Source: Tenuifilum thalassicum (GTDB lineage: Bacteria; Bacteroidota; Bacteroidia; Bacteroidales; Tenuifilaceae). Taken from it: 64,000 bases of DNA. Where the stretch lies: NCBI RefSeq assembly GCF_013265555.1, contig NZ_CP041345.1:1596581-1660580 (forward strand), given 5' to 3'. Under the pieces are notes generated by a model. It saw only the letters and a list, made by a program, of their open reading frames with translations. It did no database searches and was not told the origin of the DNA. Of the stretch, positions 26,711 through 35,681 are shown one piece after another. Numbering within the stretch: position 1 is the first letter of the stretch; each line of letters begins with the position of its first letter. Made by a program: the position numbers and the translations under genes.

Positions 26711-29041
26711 CTACTTTCCTTTTTTCTTTCTTTTATCGTTCTCTTCATTAATAAAATCGGTGATGTTATGAGCAATTTTTAAAATCTTGATTACCTTTCT
26801 ATTCTCGTCATAAATAGGGGAGTATGTCTCAATGAAAGTGAAGGTTTTACCACCGATTGAAACTTTAGACGTTTCCTTCTTGATAATACCATTTCTTAGA
26901 TCTTGCCAGAAACGCTGGTAATTACTTTTTTGCTCCTCGGTCATTTGCAGGTTATCCGCATGATGAGTACCAATGATATCCTTTTCATTTTGCCCTGTTA
27001 AGGCTAGGTATGCTTCATTTACATTTATAACATTTCCGTTAATATCATACTCAATAACATAGCTCGAAGAGTGCAACGCATTAATTAGGCTTTGCATCTC
27101 GGCCGATTTTCTTGCAGATTCTTCCTGGGTTGCCTGAAGTTCCTCCATGTTCTGTCTCATTTCCTCTTCTTGGGCAGCAAGCTCTTCAGATTTTAATTTG
27201 GATTCTTCGAGGAGTTTTGCGGTTTTAATATTGATTTTCACACTCGAGATGGTAGCTGCAATATTTTCGCCAATCTTTGTTATAAAGTTTATCTTGTAAT
27301 CCTCAATAGGCTCAAATGAAGCCATTTCAATTACACCAAAAACAACATCATTAACCTTCATGGGAACAAGCAAAAGGGTAGAGGGTTCTTGTTCGCCTAA
27401 ACCAGAAGCTATTTTAAAGTATCCTTTAGGAACCTCGGTCATGTAAATAGTTTCAGCTTCTTGTACACATCGTCCCACTAAACCTTCCCCAATATTTATC
27501 TTCTTTTCCTCGTATTTCCTTCGTTCATAGGCGTAGGTTGCCATCAGCTCAATAAATTTATCCTGTGGGTCATCATCGTTAATTAGAAATATAGCCCCGA
27601 TGGTCGCATCAACGTACTTTGTAAGATTGTATATAATGTCATACGAGAAATCTGCTAAATCATCGTTATTCCTACGTAAAATCTCTGCAAACTTAGCAAC
27701 ACCTTCATTAAACCATCTGTTTTTACTTTCTTCCAACTTTCGCTCTTCATCAATCTTTTTAGCATGTTCTAAACTTTTACGCATTTCTAGCAGTGCTTCG
27801 CCAAGCACATCATTATCGCTTAACTTTTGATATGAAGCATTAAGATTCCCTTTGCCAATCTCTTTAGCAAAATGAGCGGTTTTATCAAGACTATCAATAA
27901 GAATGTTTATTGAATTGCCAATATCTTCAATCTCATCACCAGAATTTATTGATAATTTTTTGGTAGGGTCGATTTTACCAAGGGAAAGATCGCTAAGAAC
28001 GTTAGTAGCCTTAACCAATGGTCTAGTTATGCTAAAGGCTATAAACCAAATAATTAATGCTAGAATCAGTAAGCCCAGAAGCATAACCATTCTGGATATT
28101 CGCGTTAAATAAACTATTTGGCCTTCAATAACATCTTCAGGAACGTAAATTCCAAGATGCCATTTTTCTGGAGCATTTGATATTTTAAAGGAACTGAAAC
28201 TTACATAATAATTGTTATTTTCAATAATTACATTTGTAGAAAACTCATTATCCTTTTTGAGCTCAGAAAGTATTAATTTTCCATTCTGGAGAACTGAATC
28301 GGCAAAAATACCAACCACAGATGAATCGGGATGAGCTACAATTGTTCCATTTTCAGAAATTAAGACAGCAAAACTATTATTATAAGGTTTTATTTCGTTT
28401 ACCAATTTTTGATAATAAGTTAATTCAATATCAAAGCCAAAAAGAGCCGAAAAAAGGCTATCTTTAACAAGAGGTACACATATACTTGTTTCTAAAACTT
28501 TTTTATTACTACCAGTGTAAGTAAACCAGTAGGGATCAACAAGTGCTTCACGCTTTTGTGTTTTAAGTATGTAGTAAAGGCTTTTAGTATTATCACCATC
28601 AAGATTTAGATCTTCTTCCAGCTTTTTAAGTTCACCATTTTCCCATAGGTAGGTTAATCTAACTCTACCGTATGGATTTTCCCAATTTGGATCTATTGCT
28701 TTGTACTCCCAACTCGCCCATACCGATAAGATATCAGGATTCTCTAATGCAATACCATATAGGTGATTAAGTGTATTACTTTTAATTTGTTCAGGTGTGT
28801 ATTCTGAATAGTTATAAAAACCATGAGCTAGAGCTTTTGCCATGTTGAACTTACCATCAAGGGTAACCCTAATTTCATTGGCATATTTTTCGGTTGTTGC
28901 TTTTATATAATTATGAATATTGTTACGGGTAAATTCGTCAACACTGTTAGTCAAAAACGAAATGCTTGCCCAGAATATTATTATTGTTACGCTAATTATT
29001 GCAAGCAAAAGTTTTAGCCTGAGGCGCATTCTTATTTTCAT
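26711..29041 (-). CDS. Membrane sensor protein (Cache-HAMP-GAF-PAS) without an output domain
   Basis: 776 aa from MKIRMRLRL; an upstream ATG at 29059 adds six residues. TM1 is at about 8-30. A large periplasmic double-Cache region (about 35-320) has YGRVRLTYLWENGE, then LFGFDIELTYYQK and ENGTIVAHPDSS. TM2 is at about 325-350, followed by HAMP, a second HAMP-like segment, a GAF domain (about 480-620), a long Glu/Gln-rich coiled coil (EELAAQEEEMRQNMEELQATQEE), and a final PAS (about 665-775). There is no kinase, cyclase or MCP hairpin domain, and the protein ends KRKKKGK. It may signal through a partner, or the coiled coil itself may be the output. Confidence 0.85.
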   Translation of the reverse strand: MKIRMRLRLKLLLAIISVTIIIFWASISFLTNSVDEFTRNNIHNYIKATTEKYANEIRVTLDGKFNMAKALAHGFYNYSEYTPEQIKSNTLNHLYGIALENPDILSVWASWEYKAIDPNWENPYGRVRLTYLWENGELKKLEEDLNLDGDNTKSLYYILKTQKREALVDPYWFTYTGSNKKVLETSICVPLVKDSLFSALFGFDIELTYYQKLVNEIKPYNNSFAVLISENGTIVAHPDSSVVGIFADSVLQNGKLILSELKKDNEFSTNVIIENNNYYVSFSSFKISNAPEKWHLGIYVPEDVIEGQIVYLTRISRMVMLLGLLILALIIWFIAFSITRPLVKATNVLSDLSLGKIDPTKKLSINSGDEIEDIGNSINILIDSLDKTAHFAKEIGKGNLNASYQKLSDNDVLGEALLEMRKSLEHAKKIDEERKLEESKNRWFNEGVAKFAEILRRNNDDLADFSYDIIYNLTKYVDATIGAIFLINDDDPQDKFIELMATYAYERRKYEEKKINIGEGLVGRCVQEAETIYMTEVPKGYFKIASGLGEQEPSTLLLVPMKVNDVVFGVIEMASFEPIEDYKINFITKIGENIAATISSVKINIKTAKLLEESKLKSEELAAQEEEMRQNMEELQATQEESARKSAEMQSLINALHSSSYVIEYDINGNVINVNEAYLALTGQNEKDIIGTHHADNLQMTEEQKSNYQRFWQDLRNGIIKKETSKVSIGGKTFTFIETYSPIYDENRKVIKILKIAHNITDFINEENDKRKKKGK

Positions 29042-29161
29042 ATACACAAAGTATTTCAATTAAGACATAAAAACTATTAATCGTGTGAATATACTACATT
29101 ACGCATAAACAAACAAACAATATTTCGAAATTAAAACAGAAGTTTAATTCTTTAAATTTAT

Positions 29162-29169
29162 TACATTTG
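29162..29169 (+). promoter_or_regulatory. Putative -7 box upstream of fabG
   Basis: TACATTTG matches TAnnTTTG, 31 bp before the ATG at 29201. No TTTG at a proper -33 distance was found. Confidence 0.4.
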
Positions 29170-29200
29170 TCAATTGTTAACCATTTAAAAATAGATGTAA

Positions 29201-29947
29201 ATGAAGTTACTTGAAGGAAAAACTGGATTGGTTACTGGTGCTGCCCGTGGTATTGGCCGTGCCATAGCCCTAGCGTTTGCTCGCGAAGGAGCAAATGTAG
29301 CTTTTACCGACATTGCATACGATGAGAATATGAAATCGCTTGAAGAGGAGCTTAGCTCTTTAGGAGTGAAGGCTAAGGGATATGCTTCTGACGCTGGCGA
29401 TTTTGAGAATTCACAAAAAATAGTTGATGAGATAGCTAAGGATTTTGGTCGAATTGATATTCTAGTTAACAATGCTGGTATTACACGCGATACCCTTCTG
29501 ATGCGTATGACCGAAGAGCAGTGGGATTTGGTTATTAAGGTTAACCTAAAATCAGTGTTTAACCTTACTAAGGCTGTACAAAAATACATGCTAAAGCAAA
29601 AGAGTGGCTCCATTATCAACATGAGCTCTGTTGTTGGCGTATCTGGGAATGCTGGTCAAGCTAACTATGCAGCATCAAAAGCAGGAATTATTGGATTTAC
29701 TAAATCTGTAGCTCGTGAACTTGGTTCAAGAAATATCCGTTGCAATGCCATTGCACCTGGTTTCATTATTACCGAAATGACACACAAACTTCCTGACGAA
29801 GTGCGTGAAGACTGGATAAAGAAGATTCCACTTCATCGTGGCGGTACCCCCGAAGATGTTGCTAATGTTTGCGTTTTCCTTGGCTCAGACCTCTCTTCAT
29901 ATGTTAGCGGCCAGGTAATAAACGTTTGTGGTGCCATGAACACCTAA
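29201..29947 (+). CDS. fabG: 3-oxoacyl-[acyl-carrier-protein] reductase
   Basis: 248 aa, the usual FabG length. The NADPH site is TGAARGIG (12-19), followed by NNAGITRD, catalytic Ser in NMSSVVG, Tyr/Lys in ANYAASKAG, and the FabG signature RCNAIAPGFI.T.MT. It reduces the beta-keto group of growing acyl-ACP in fatty-acid synthesis. It is monocistronic, with a -7 box in front and a strong terminator behind. The final ...VSGQVINVCGAMNT differs a little from the common VDGGM ending, so another acyl reductase of the same family is possible. Confidence 0.93.
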   Translation: MKLLEGKTGLVTGAARGIGRAIALAFAREGANVAFTDIAYDENMKSLEEELSSLGVKAKGYASDAGDFENSQKIVDEIAKDFGRIDILVNNAGITRDTLLMRMTEEQWDLVIKVNLKSVFNLTKAVQKYMLKQKSGSIINMSSVVGVSGNAGQANYAASKAGIIGFTKSVARELGSRNIRCNAIAPGFIITEMTHKLPDEVREDWIKKIPLHRGGTPEDVANVCVFLGSDLSSYVSGQVINVCGAMNT

Positions 29948-29961
29948 TTATAATATAACAT

Positions 29962-30000
29962 AAGGGGCTATTAATCAGTAAGTTGATAGCCCCTTTTTTT
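29962..30000 (+). terminator. Rho-independent terminator after fabG
   Basis: AAGGGGCTAT (29962-29971) pairs with ATAGCCCCTT (29986-29995), followed by seven Ts. Confidence 0.88.
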
Positions 30001-30027
30001 ACCTCTCTATTAAACTTTTCAGATTAA

Positions 30028-30996
30028 ATGAGATACTATAATCTAATACTTTTCTTGGCCCTTCTAACGTCTTGTATTCCATACAAGAAAATAAGTATTG
30101 AGTACTATGATAAGCCTTCGATTAATTTAAACCCTAATAGTAGGAATATAACAATTCTTACAAACTTCCATTTACGCGATACATCATCAAAACTTGGAAA
30201 ATTAGATTGGTATCTCGATAGCGTTTCATCGGTAGAAGCAACAATGGCATTAAGCGATTTGCTTGAGAGGTCACCTGTCTTTGAGAATAATTCTTTTAAC
30301 TCTCAATCAATTATCCGTACCGACACAAATAAAGTGATTCTGCCTCTCAAATGGAGCATACTTGATAGTATTTGCCAAAAAGAGGAAAGTTCACTTGTTA
30401 TTTCGCTTGAATATTTAAAAGTACGTCCCACTTTCGAAACATATCCAGTATGGAGAACCGATTACAAGGAATATTACGGCTTCCTTGATGTAACTCTATA
30501 TGCCTACTGGAGGATATACGATGTTAGTTCCAGAAAAATAGCATTGGGTAAGCTTTTTACCGACACCCTTTCATGGGAGCAGTACGACTGGATTGAGGTT
30601 ACACCAGGAAACCAGCTTCCTGGCGTATTTGAAGCATGCGCTTACGCCGGAGCCTATACTGGAGAAAAATTTTCTGAACAGCTTGCCCCACAATGGAAAC
30701 AAGGAGAGCGAGTCGTATTTGTCCCTTTTGGAAATGCACTAATGGATAAGGCATACTCTTTTGCAGTCAAAGGTCAATGGATTGAAGCAGCATCAATTTG
30801 GCAAAAGCTCTCATCAAGTTCCAACCAAAAACTGGCAGCTCAAGCATCCTTTAACATGGCCTTGGCAAGCGAAATGAACGGAAAGTTCGAATTGGCAATT
30901 ACTTGGTTAAATGAAGCCAAAAAGAAACATCCAAGCATTTCACATATAAACAGTTACATGAAATTACTTAAAGAAAGAGTAGAAAACAATAAATAG
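30028..30996 (+). CDS. Lipoprotein with C-terminal TPR-like region (DUF6340-like)
   Basis: 322 aa. The signal sequence YNLILFLALLTSC has a lipobox with Cys16. The middle is a mixed alpha/beta domain (YDKPSINLNPNSRNITILTN...). The last 90 residues have two helix pairs with TPR character (AYSFAVKGQWIEAASIWQKL, AASFNMALASEMNGKFELAITWLNEAKKKHP). The order resembles Bacteroidota lipoproteins that I remember as DUF6340; not searched. It is probably anchored in an outer or inner leaflet facing the periplasm. Function unknown. Confidence 0.78.
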   Translation: MRYYNLILFLALLTSCIPYKKISIEYYDKPSINLNPNSRNITILTNFHLRDTSSKLGKLDWYLDSVSSVEATMALSDLLERSPVFENNSFNSQSIIRTDTNKVILPLKWSILDSICQKEESSLVISLEYLKVRPTFETYPVWRTDYKEYYGFLDVTLYAYWRIYDVSSRKIALGKLFTDTLSWEQYDWIEVTPGNQLPGVFEACAYAGAYTGEKFSEQLAPQWKQGERVVFVPFGNALMDKAYSFAVKGQWIEAASIWQKLSSSSNQKLAAQASFNMALASEMNGKFELAITWLNEAKKKHPSISHINSYMKLLKERVENNK

Positions 30997-31069
30997 AATC
31001 ATTTCAATTCTTAAAAAGCGATACTAAGTTATTTTTTATTGCATCACTTTAATATCTCTATTCAGGGTC

Positions 31070-31100
31070 TTTGAACTTTAACAACTAATTAATATTTTTG
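31070..31100 (+). promoter_or_regulatory. Complete Bacteroidota promoter of tRNA-Thr
   Basis: TTTG at 31070-31073 (-33) and TATTTTTG at 31093-31100 (-7) with a 19-nt spacer match the Bacteroidota sigma-ABfr consensus TTTG-N19-TAnnTTTG. The mature tRNA begins 12 bp after the box. Confidence 0.75.
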
Positions 31101-31111
31101 CGAAACAAAAT

Positions 31112-31185
31112 GCCTCTTTAGCTCAGCTGGTTAGAGCGGCGGTTTCGTAAACCGCAGGTCGCGGGTTCAAATCCCGTGAGAGGCT
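31112..31185 (+). tRNA. tRNA-Thr (anticodon CGT)
   Basis: Cloverleaf: acceptor GCCTCTT/GAGAGGC (one G-U pair), D arm GCTCAGCTGGTTAGAGC, anticodon stem GCGGT/ACCGC with loop TTCGTAA (anticodon CGT), T arm GCGGGTTCAAATCCCGT. CCA is not encoded. Confidence 0.96.
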
Positions 31186-31229
31186 CAAGGGGGTAGGTAA
31201 TCCTATCCCTTTTTTAATATGGTATTGGC

Positions 31230-32447
31230 ATGAAGGCTGCAATCATAACAATCGGAGACGAACTCCTTATTGGACAGGTAGTAGATACCAATTCTGCATG
31301 GCTGGCAGAAAAACTCACAGAATTAGGATTCACCATTACAACCATTGTAACTATTCCAGATGAAGCAACTGCGATTAAAGCGGCAATTAGCTCATTAATA
31401 GATAAAAACGGCTTTATAATTACGACTGGAGGACTAGGACCTACTAGTGATGATATAACTAAACAAACCCTTACCGATTTATACGGGGGAGAGCTTGTGC
31501 TTCATGAAGAATCGTTACGCAATATTGAACATCTTTTCAGCAAAAGGGGCATACCAGTTACTGAAACCAATAAAAAACAAGCTTTAGTGCCATCATCATG
31601 TTTACCTTTAGTTAACCGGTATGGCACTGCTCCAGGAATGCTTTTTGAAACAAAGGATCATATTTTGGTTACGCTTCCAGGCGTACCATTCGAAATGAAA
31701 GGAATTTTTAATGATGAACTTCTTCCATTTCTAAATAAAAGGTTACAGCATCAGAAACTTTCTAGGGTTACCATAAATACTTTCGGCATTCCCGAGTCAT
31801 TCCTTTCTGATAAACTAGCTGATTTTGAAAAAGAACTTAAAGCCAACGATGTTAAAATAGCCTATCTACCCAGTCCATCGGGTATAAGAATTAGGCTTAC
31901 CTCAAAAAGCAAAGACAAGTTGACTTTCTTTGCTGAAGAGCTTCAAAAGAGACTTGGAGAGCACGTTTTCGGCTTAAATGACGATACTCTCCCTAAAATT
32001 GTTTCTGAAAGACTCAGAAAAGAAAAAAAGGTGTTAGCCGTAGCCGAAAGTTGTACTGGTGGATACCTATCACATCTTATAACCAAGATTCCAGGTAGTT
32101 CCGATATTTTTAACGGTGGCATTGTTGCTTATTCTAACGAGATAAAACATCGGGTGCTTGGTGTACCCGTTTCTATTATGGAAAACCATGGTGCCGTTAG
32201 CAAAGAAACCGTTAACGCTATGCTCGATGGGGTTTTTAAGGTTTATAACTCCGACATAGCTGTTGCTATTTCTGGCATTGCAGGCCCAACAGGTGCAACC
32301 CCAGGGAAACCTCTTGGAACCACATGGATTGGCGTAGCCTCTAAAACTAAACGAGTGGTTAAACTGTACACATTTGGTAATTTAAGAGAGATAAATATTC
32401 AAAGGGCATCATATACTGCTCTATTTGAAGTTCTTAAGTTACTTTGA
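31230..32447 (+). CDS. cinA: CinA-family protein (MoaB-like domain plus nicotinamide-nucleotide amidase)
   Basis: 405 aa. The N-terminal molybdopterin-binding-like domain starts KAAIITIGDELLIGQVVDTNS and has TTGGLGPTSDDITK. The C-terminal PncC/CinA domain has VAESCTGGYLSHLIT, GGIVAYSNEIK and GISGIAGPTGATPGKPLGTTWI. The full-length form acts as an NMN deamidase or ADP-ribose pyrophosphatase in pyridine-nucleotide salvage. It starts 45 bp after tRNA-Thr and may use the same transcript. Start ATG at 31230 (MKAAIIT). Confidence 0.96.
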   Translation: MKAAIITIGDELLIGQVVDTNSAWLAEKLTELGFTITTIVTIPDEATAIKAAISSLIDKNGFIITTGGLGPTSDDITKQTLTDLYGGELVLHEESLRNIEHLFSKRGIPVTETNKKQALVPSSCLPLVNRYGTAPGMLFETKDHILVTLPGVPFEMKGIFNDELLPFLNKRLQHQKLSRVTINTFGIPESFLSDKLADFEKELKANDVKIAYLPSPSGIRIRLTSKSKDKLTFFAEELQKRLGEHVFGLNDDTLPKIVSERLRKEKKVLAVAESCTGGYLSHLITKIPGSSDIFNGGIVAYSNEIKHRVLGVPVSIMENHGAVSKETVNAMLDGVFKVYNSDIAVAISGIAGPTGATPGKPLGTTWIGVASKTKRVVKLYTFGNLREINIQRASYTALFEVLKLL

Positions 32448-32579
32448 TGTATTTATCAAACAATATAGAAGATGATATTTATATCTCTATAAATCAGTTA
32501 TATAAAGATTTGACATTTTGCGGTATCAATAAATTCAATACAAAATAAGTTAATATTTATGATTTTTTTTTCTAAAATA

Positions 32580-32611
32580 TTTGATTAATTCACAAATAAT
32601 GACGTAATTTG
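32580..32611 (+). promoter_or_regulatory. Putative promoter of rpmB-rpmG-DUF4295
   Basis: TTTG at 32580-32583, then a 21-nt spacer and TAATTTG at 32605-32611, a one-base-shorter variant of TAnnTTTG. The rpmB ATG is 43 bp downstream. Confidence 0.5.
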
Positions 32612-32653
32612 CGCTCTGTTTTGAAAATAATAAAAACGGTAAAATATACAGCG

Positions 32654-32887
32654 ATGTCAAGAGTTTGTCAACTAACTGGGAAAAAAGTAATGGTAGGAAA
32701 CAACGTTTCCCACTCTAAGAGAAGAACAAAACGTAGATTCCTACCAAATCTAAAAACCAAAAGGTTTTATCTTGAAAGTGAAGACCGTTGGATTACATTA
32801 AGGGTAAGCGCAGCTGCTATGAGAACTATAGACAAGCTAGGATTAGAAAATGCCCTTAAAAAATTCGAAAAAAAAGGTCAAATCTAA
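32654..32887 (+). CDS. rpmB: 50S ribosomal protein bL28
   Basis: 77 aa starting [20 protein letters not shown], the classical bL28 N-terminus. The body has [21 protein letters not shown] longer frame beginning at 32609 would add 15 residues lying in the promoter region, so I reject that start. First gene of a ribosomal-protein operon, 18 bp before rpmG. Confidence 0.97.
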   Translation: MSRVCQLTGKKVMVGNNVSHSKRRTKRRFLPNLKTKRFYLESEDRWITLRVSAAAMRTIDKLGLENALKKFEKKGQI

Positions 32888-32905
32888 CTTTAAATTTTTT
32901 AAGAG

Positions 32906-33088
32906 ATGGCAAAGAAAGGTAATAGAGTACAAGTGATATTAGAGTGTACTGAGCACAAGGAGAGTGGTATGCCAGGAACATCTAGGTATATTACCACCAA
33001 AAATAAAAAGAATACCCCTGATAGGTTAGAGCGTCGCAAATATAATCCTATTCTTAAAAGGGTAACACTACATCGTGAAATCAAATAA
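32906..33088 (+). CDS. rpmG: 50S ribosomal protein bL33
   Basis: 60 aa, [20 protein letters not shown], ending [18 protein letters not shown]. It is a Cys-poor bL33: one cysteine (ILECTEHK) and none of the CxxC pairs of zinc-binding forms, so it probably does not need zinc. Lies between rpmB and the DUF4295 gene, 11 bp before the latter. Confidence 0.96.
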   Translation: MAKKGNRVQVILECTEHKESGMPGTSRYITTKNKKNTPDRLERRKYNPILKRVTLHREIK

Positions 33089-33099
33089 CACTGTAGGAT

Positions 33100-33252
33100 A
33101 TGGCTAAGAAAACAGTTGCTTCACTTCAGAAAGGCACAAAAGACCGCGTTAAATGCATAAAGATGGTTAAATCACCTAAAACAGGTGCTTACATCTTTAA
33201 AGAAGAAATGATGGATAAATCTCAATCAGCAGAATTCTTCAAGCAAAAATAG
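33100..33252 (+). CDS. DUF4295 small basic ribosome-associated protein (bL38-like)
   Basis: 50 aa, MAKKTVASLQKGTKDRVKCI... ending AEFFKQK. It starts 11 bp after rpmG and stops before a strong terminator, so it belongs to the ribosomal operon. It is lysine rich and short. DUF4295 proteins occupy this place in Bacteroidota. I recall that ribosome structures from Flavobacterium johnsoniae placed this family in the large subunit as bL38; that link is from memory. It is too short for many ORF filters. Confidence 0.9.
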   Translation: MAKKTVASLQKGTKDRVKCIKMVKSPKTGAYIFKEEMMDKSQSAEFFKQK

Positions 33253-33276
33253 TTATTCTCATATATGTTGATGCAG

Positions 33277-33312
33277 TAAAAGCTTTTCGTTTTATCGGAA
33301 AGCTTTTATTGT
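33277..33312 (+). terminator. Terminator of the rpmB-rpmG-DUF4295 operon
   Basis: TAAAAGCTTTTCG (33277-33289) pairs with CGGAAAGCTTTTA (33296-33308) with one G-U pair, followed by a T-rich tail. Confidence 0.8.
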
Positions 33313-33340
33313 TATATTAGCAAAAAAAATAGGAAACTAA

Positions 33341-34303
33341 ATGGGAGTTATTAATTTATTCGGCTCTGGTAAAGAATCCTCAAATGATAATTCACTTGAT
33401 CAAGGATTGGCTAAAACTAAGGAGAATCTTTTTAAGCGAATATCTAGAGCAGTAGCAGGAAAAACAAAAGTCGACGATGATGTTTTAGACGATTTGGAAG
33501 AGAGCCTAATTTCTGCTGATGTTGGTGTTGAAACCACACTCAGGATAATTGAAAGGATTCAAAAACGCGCTAAAGAGGAGAAATACCTTAACACATCGGA
33601 GCTTAATAATATTCTGAAGTCCGAAATATTATCGATGCTTGCTGAGAACACAGCACCTGAATCTAAAGATCCCGTGCAAGCTACAAAGCCTTATGTTATA
33701 ATGGTTGTAGGTGTAAATGGTGTTGGAAAAACGACAACCATTGGAAAGCTGGCATACATGTTCAAGAATCAGGGTAAAAAGGTTTTACTTGGTGCAGCTG
33801 ACACTTTTCGTGCAGCCGCTGTCGATCAGCTAACCATTTGGGCCGAAAGGGTAGATGTACCTATTGTTAAACAGCAAATGGGAGCCGATCCGGCATCCGT
33901 TGCATTTGATACCCTAAAATCTGCAGTATCTAACGATATCGATGTTGTAATTATTGATACTGCTGGCCGTTTGCACAACAAGGTAAACCTAATGAACGAG
34001 CTTTCTAAAATTCGTAGGGTAATGCAAAAGTTACTTCCCGATGCGCCACACGAGGTTCTGCTTGTTCTGGATGGTTCAACTGGCCAGAATGCATTTATGC
34101 AGGCCAAGGAGTTTACCTCAGCAACCGATGTTACTGCAATGGCCCTAACCAAACTCGATGGAACTGCTAAGGGTGGGGTTGTGCTAGGAATTTCAGACCA
34201 GTTCAAGATTCCTGTTAAATACATTGGTGTGGGAGAGAAAATGACCGATTTAAAAATTTTTGATAGAACAGAATTTGTTGAGTCCCTCTTCCGTAACGTT
34301 TAG
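33341..34303 (+). CDS. ftsY: Signal recognition particle receptor FtsY
   Basis: 320 aa, a short form without the long acidic A domain. The N domain is at about 20-105. The SRP-type GTPase has G1 GVNGVGKT (124-131), DTFRAAAVDQL, DTAGRLHNK, TKLDGTAKGG and GVGEKMTDLKIFD at the C-terminus. It receives SRP-ribosome complexes at the inner membrane. The gene starts 29 bp after a terminator and is followed 7 bp later by rimO. Confidence 0.97.
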   Translation: MGVINLFGSGKESSNDNSLDQGLAKTKENLFKRISRAVAGKTKVDDDVLDDLEESLISADVGVETTLRIIERIQKRAKEEKYLNTSELNNILKSEILSMLAENTAPESKDPVQATKPYVIMVVGVNGVGKTTTIGKLAYMFKNQGKKVLLGAADTFRAAAVDQLTIWAERVDVPIVKQQMGADPASVAFDTLKSAVSNDIDVVIIDTAGRLHNKVNLMNELSKIRRVMQKLLPDAPHEVLLVLDGSTGQNAFMQAKEFTSATDVTAMALTKLDGTAKGGVVLGISDQFKIPVKYIGVGEKMTDLKIFDRTEFVESLFRNV

Positions 34304-34310
34304 CCATTAA

Positions 34311-35615
34311 ATGAAGAAAAAGATTAATATTGTCACCTTAGGGTGTTCCAAAAATATTGTGGATTCCGAGCTGCTTATGCACCAGCTTTCGCTTGGAAAT
34401 TGGGAGGTCGTTCACGATTCTAACGATACATCTGCTAAAGTAGTTGTTATTAACACATGTGGTTTTATTGGCGATGCCAAAGAGGAGTCGGTTAACACCA
34501 TACTCGATTTTGTAAACGCCAAGAAAAATGGCTTTGTAGACAAGGTGTATGTAATGGGATGCCTTTCACAGCGATATAAAAAAGACCTAATGAATGAAAT
34601 TCCTGAGGTTGATGGTTTTTATGGTGTATCGGATTTACCTCAAATTTTAAAGGAGCTAAATACGGAGCATAACCATAGGGCGCTAGTTGAACGCAAGCTT
34701 ACAACACCTAGCCATTATGCCTACCTTAAAATTTCGGAAGGTTGTAACTGGGGCTGCTCATATTGTGCCATTCCTCTAATAAGAGGCAAGCATATATCAA
34801 GAACCATAGAATCGCTGGTTGAAGAGGCAACAATACTGGCCCAAAAAGGTGTTAAGGAGCTAATTGTTATTGCACAGGATACCACCTACTATGGGCTAGA
34901 CATTTATGGGGAACGCAAAATATCGGAACTTCTTAATAAGCTAAGTAGAATTGATGGAATTGAGTGGATTAGGCTGCACTACGCCTACCCATTTGGTTTT
35001 CCTGATGAACTCATAGAAGAAATTCGTTCAAATCCCAAAATATGTAAGTATCTTGATATTCCTTTGCAGCATATAAATTCTGAAGTTCTAAGGATGATGC
35101 GGCGGGGAGTTGACCGTACCGAAACTGTAAGGTTGATAAATAAAATTAGGAACCGTATTCCCGATATTGCTATTCGAACTACTTTCCTTATAGGGCATCC
35201 AGGTGAAACCCCGGAAGCCTTTAATGAGCTAATCGACTTTATTAAAGCATTCCGATTTGATCGTGTAGGAGTGTTTGAGTATTCCGAAGAGGAGGATACC
35301 TATGCCGCAATAAATTACACCGATTCGATTCCGGCTGAAGAGAAACAACGACGCGCCGAGCAGCTAATGGCTGTTCAACAAGAAATTTCATTCGATTTAA
35401 ATAAAGAAAAAATTGGTAAACAGTTTAGAGTTATTGTCGACAGGCTTGAAGGTGATTATTTCATCTGTAGAACAGAATACGATTCTCCAGAAGTAGACCA
35501 AGAAGTTCTGGTAAATGCCTCAAATATTCCAAGCTCAGGAATAGCTCCTGGAGACTTCAAGGAGGTCATAATCACTGATGCATTGGAATACGATCTTTAT
35601 GGCGAATTTATTTAA
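34311..35615 (+). CDS. rimO: Ribosomal protein uS12 methylthiotransferase RimO
   Basis: 434 aa. The N-terminal UPF0004 domain has TLGCSKNIVDSE and MGCLSQRY. The radical SAM core has GCNWGCSYCAIPLIRG (CxxxCxxC), and the C-terminal TRAM domain starts about residue 370. The enzyme uses two 4Fe-4S clusters to add a methylthio group to an Asp of S12. The motif IPLIRGKHISR is typical of RimO rather than MiaB. It lies 7 bp after ftsY. Confidence 0.96.
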   Translation: MKKKINIVTLGCSKNIVDSELLMHQLSLGNWEVVHDSNDTSAKVVVINTCGFIGDAKEESVNTILDFVNAKKNGFVDKVYVMGCLSQRYKKDLMNEIPEVDGFYGVSDLPQILKELNTEHNHRALVERKLTTPSHYAYLKISEGCNWGCSYCAIPLIRGKHISRTIESLVEEATILAQKGVKELIVIAQDTTYYGLDIYGERKISELLNKLSRIDGIEWIRLHYAYPFGFPDELIEEIRSNPKICKYLDIPLQHINSEVLRMMRRGVDRTETVRLINKIRNRIPDIAIRTTFLIGHPGETPEAFNELIDFIKAFRFDRVGVFEYSEEEDTYAAINYTDSIPAEEKQRRAEQLMAVQQEISFDLNKEKIGKQFRVIVDRLEGDYFICRTEYDSPEVDQEVLVNASNIPSSGIAPGDFKEVIITDALEYDLYGEFI

Positions 35616-35631
35616 GCTACTTAGCAAATAT

Positions 35632-35660
35632 AAAAAAGCCGTTAAATAAATTAACGGCTT
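35632..35660 (-). terminator. Terminator between rimO and tpx
   Basis: AAGCCGTTAA (35636-35645) pairs perfectly with TTAACGGCTT (35651-35660). The T run lies on the tpx (minus) side; the plus side has only a weak T tract, so it mainly serves tpx. Confidence 0.75.
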
Positions 35661-35681
35661 ATATTGTTTATAATAAGCACT

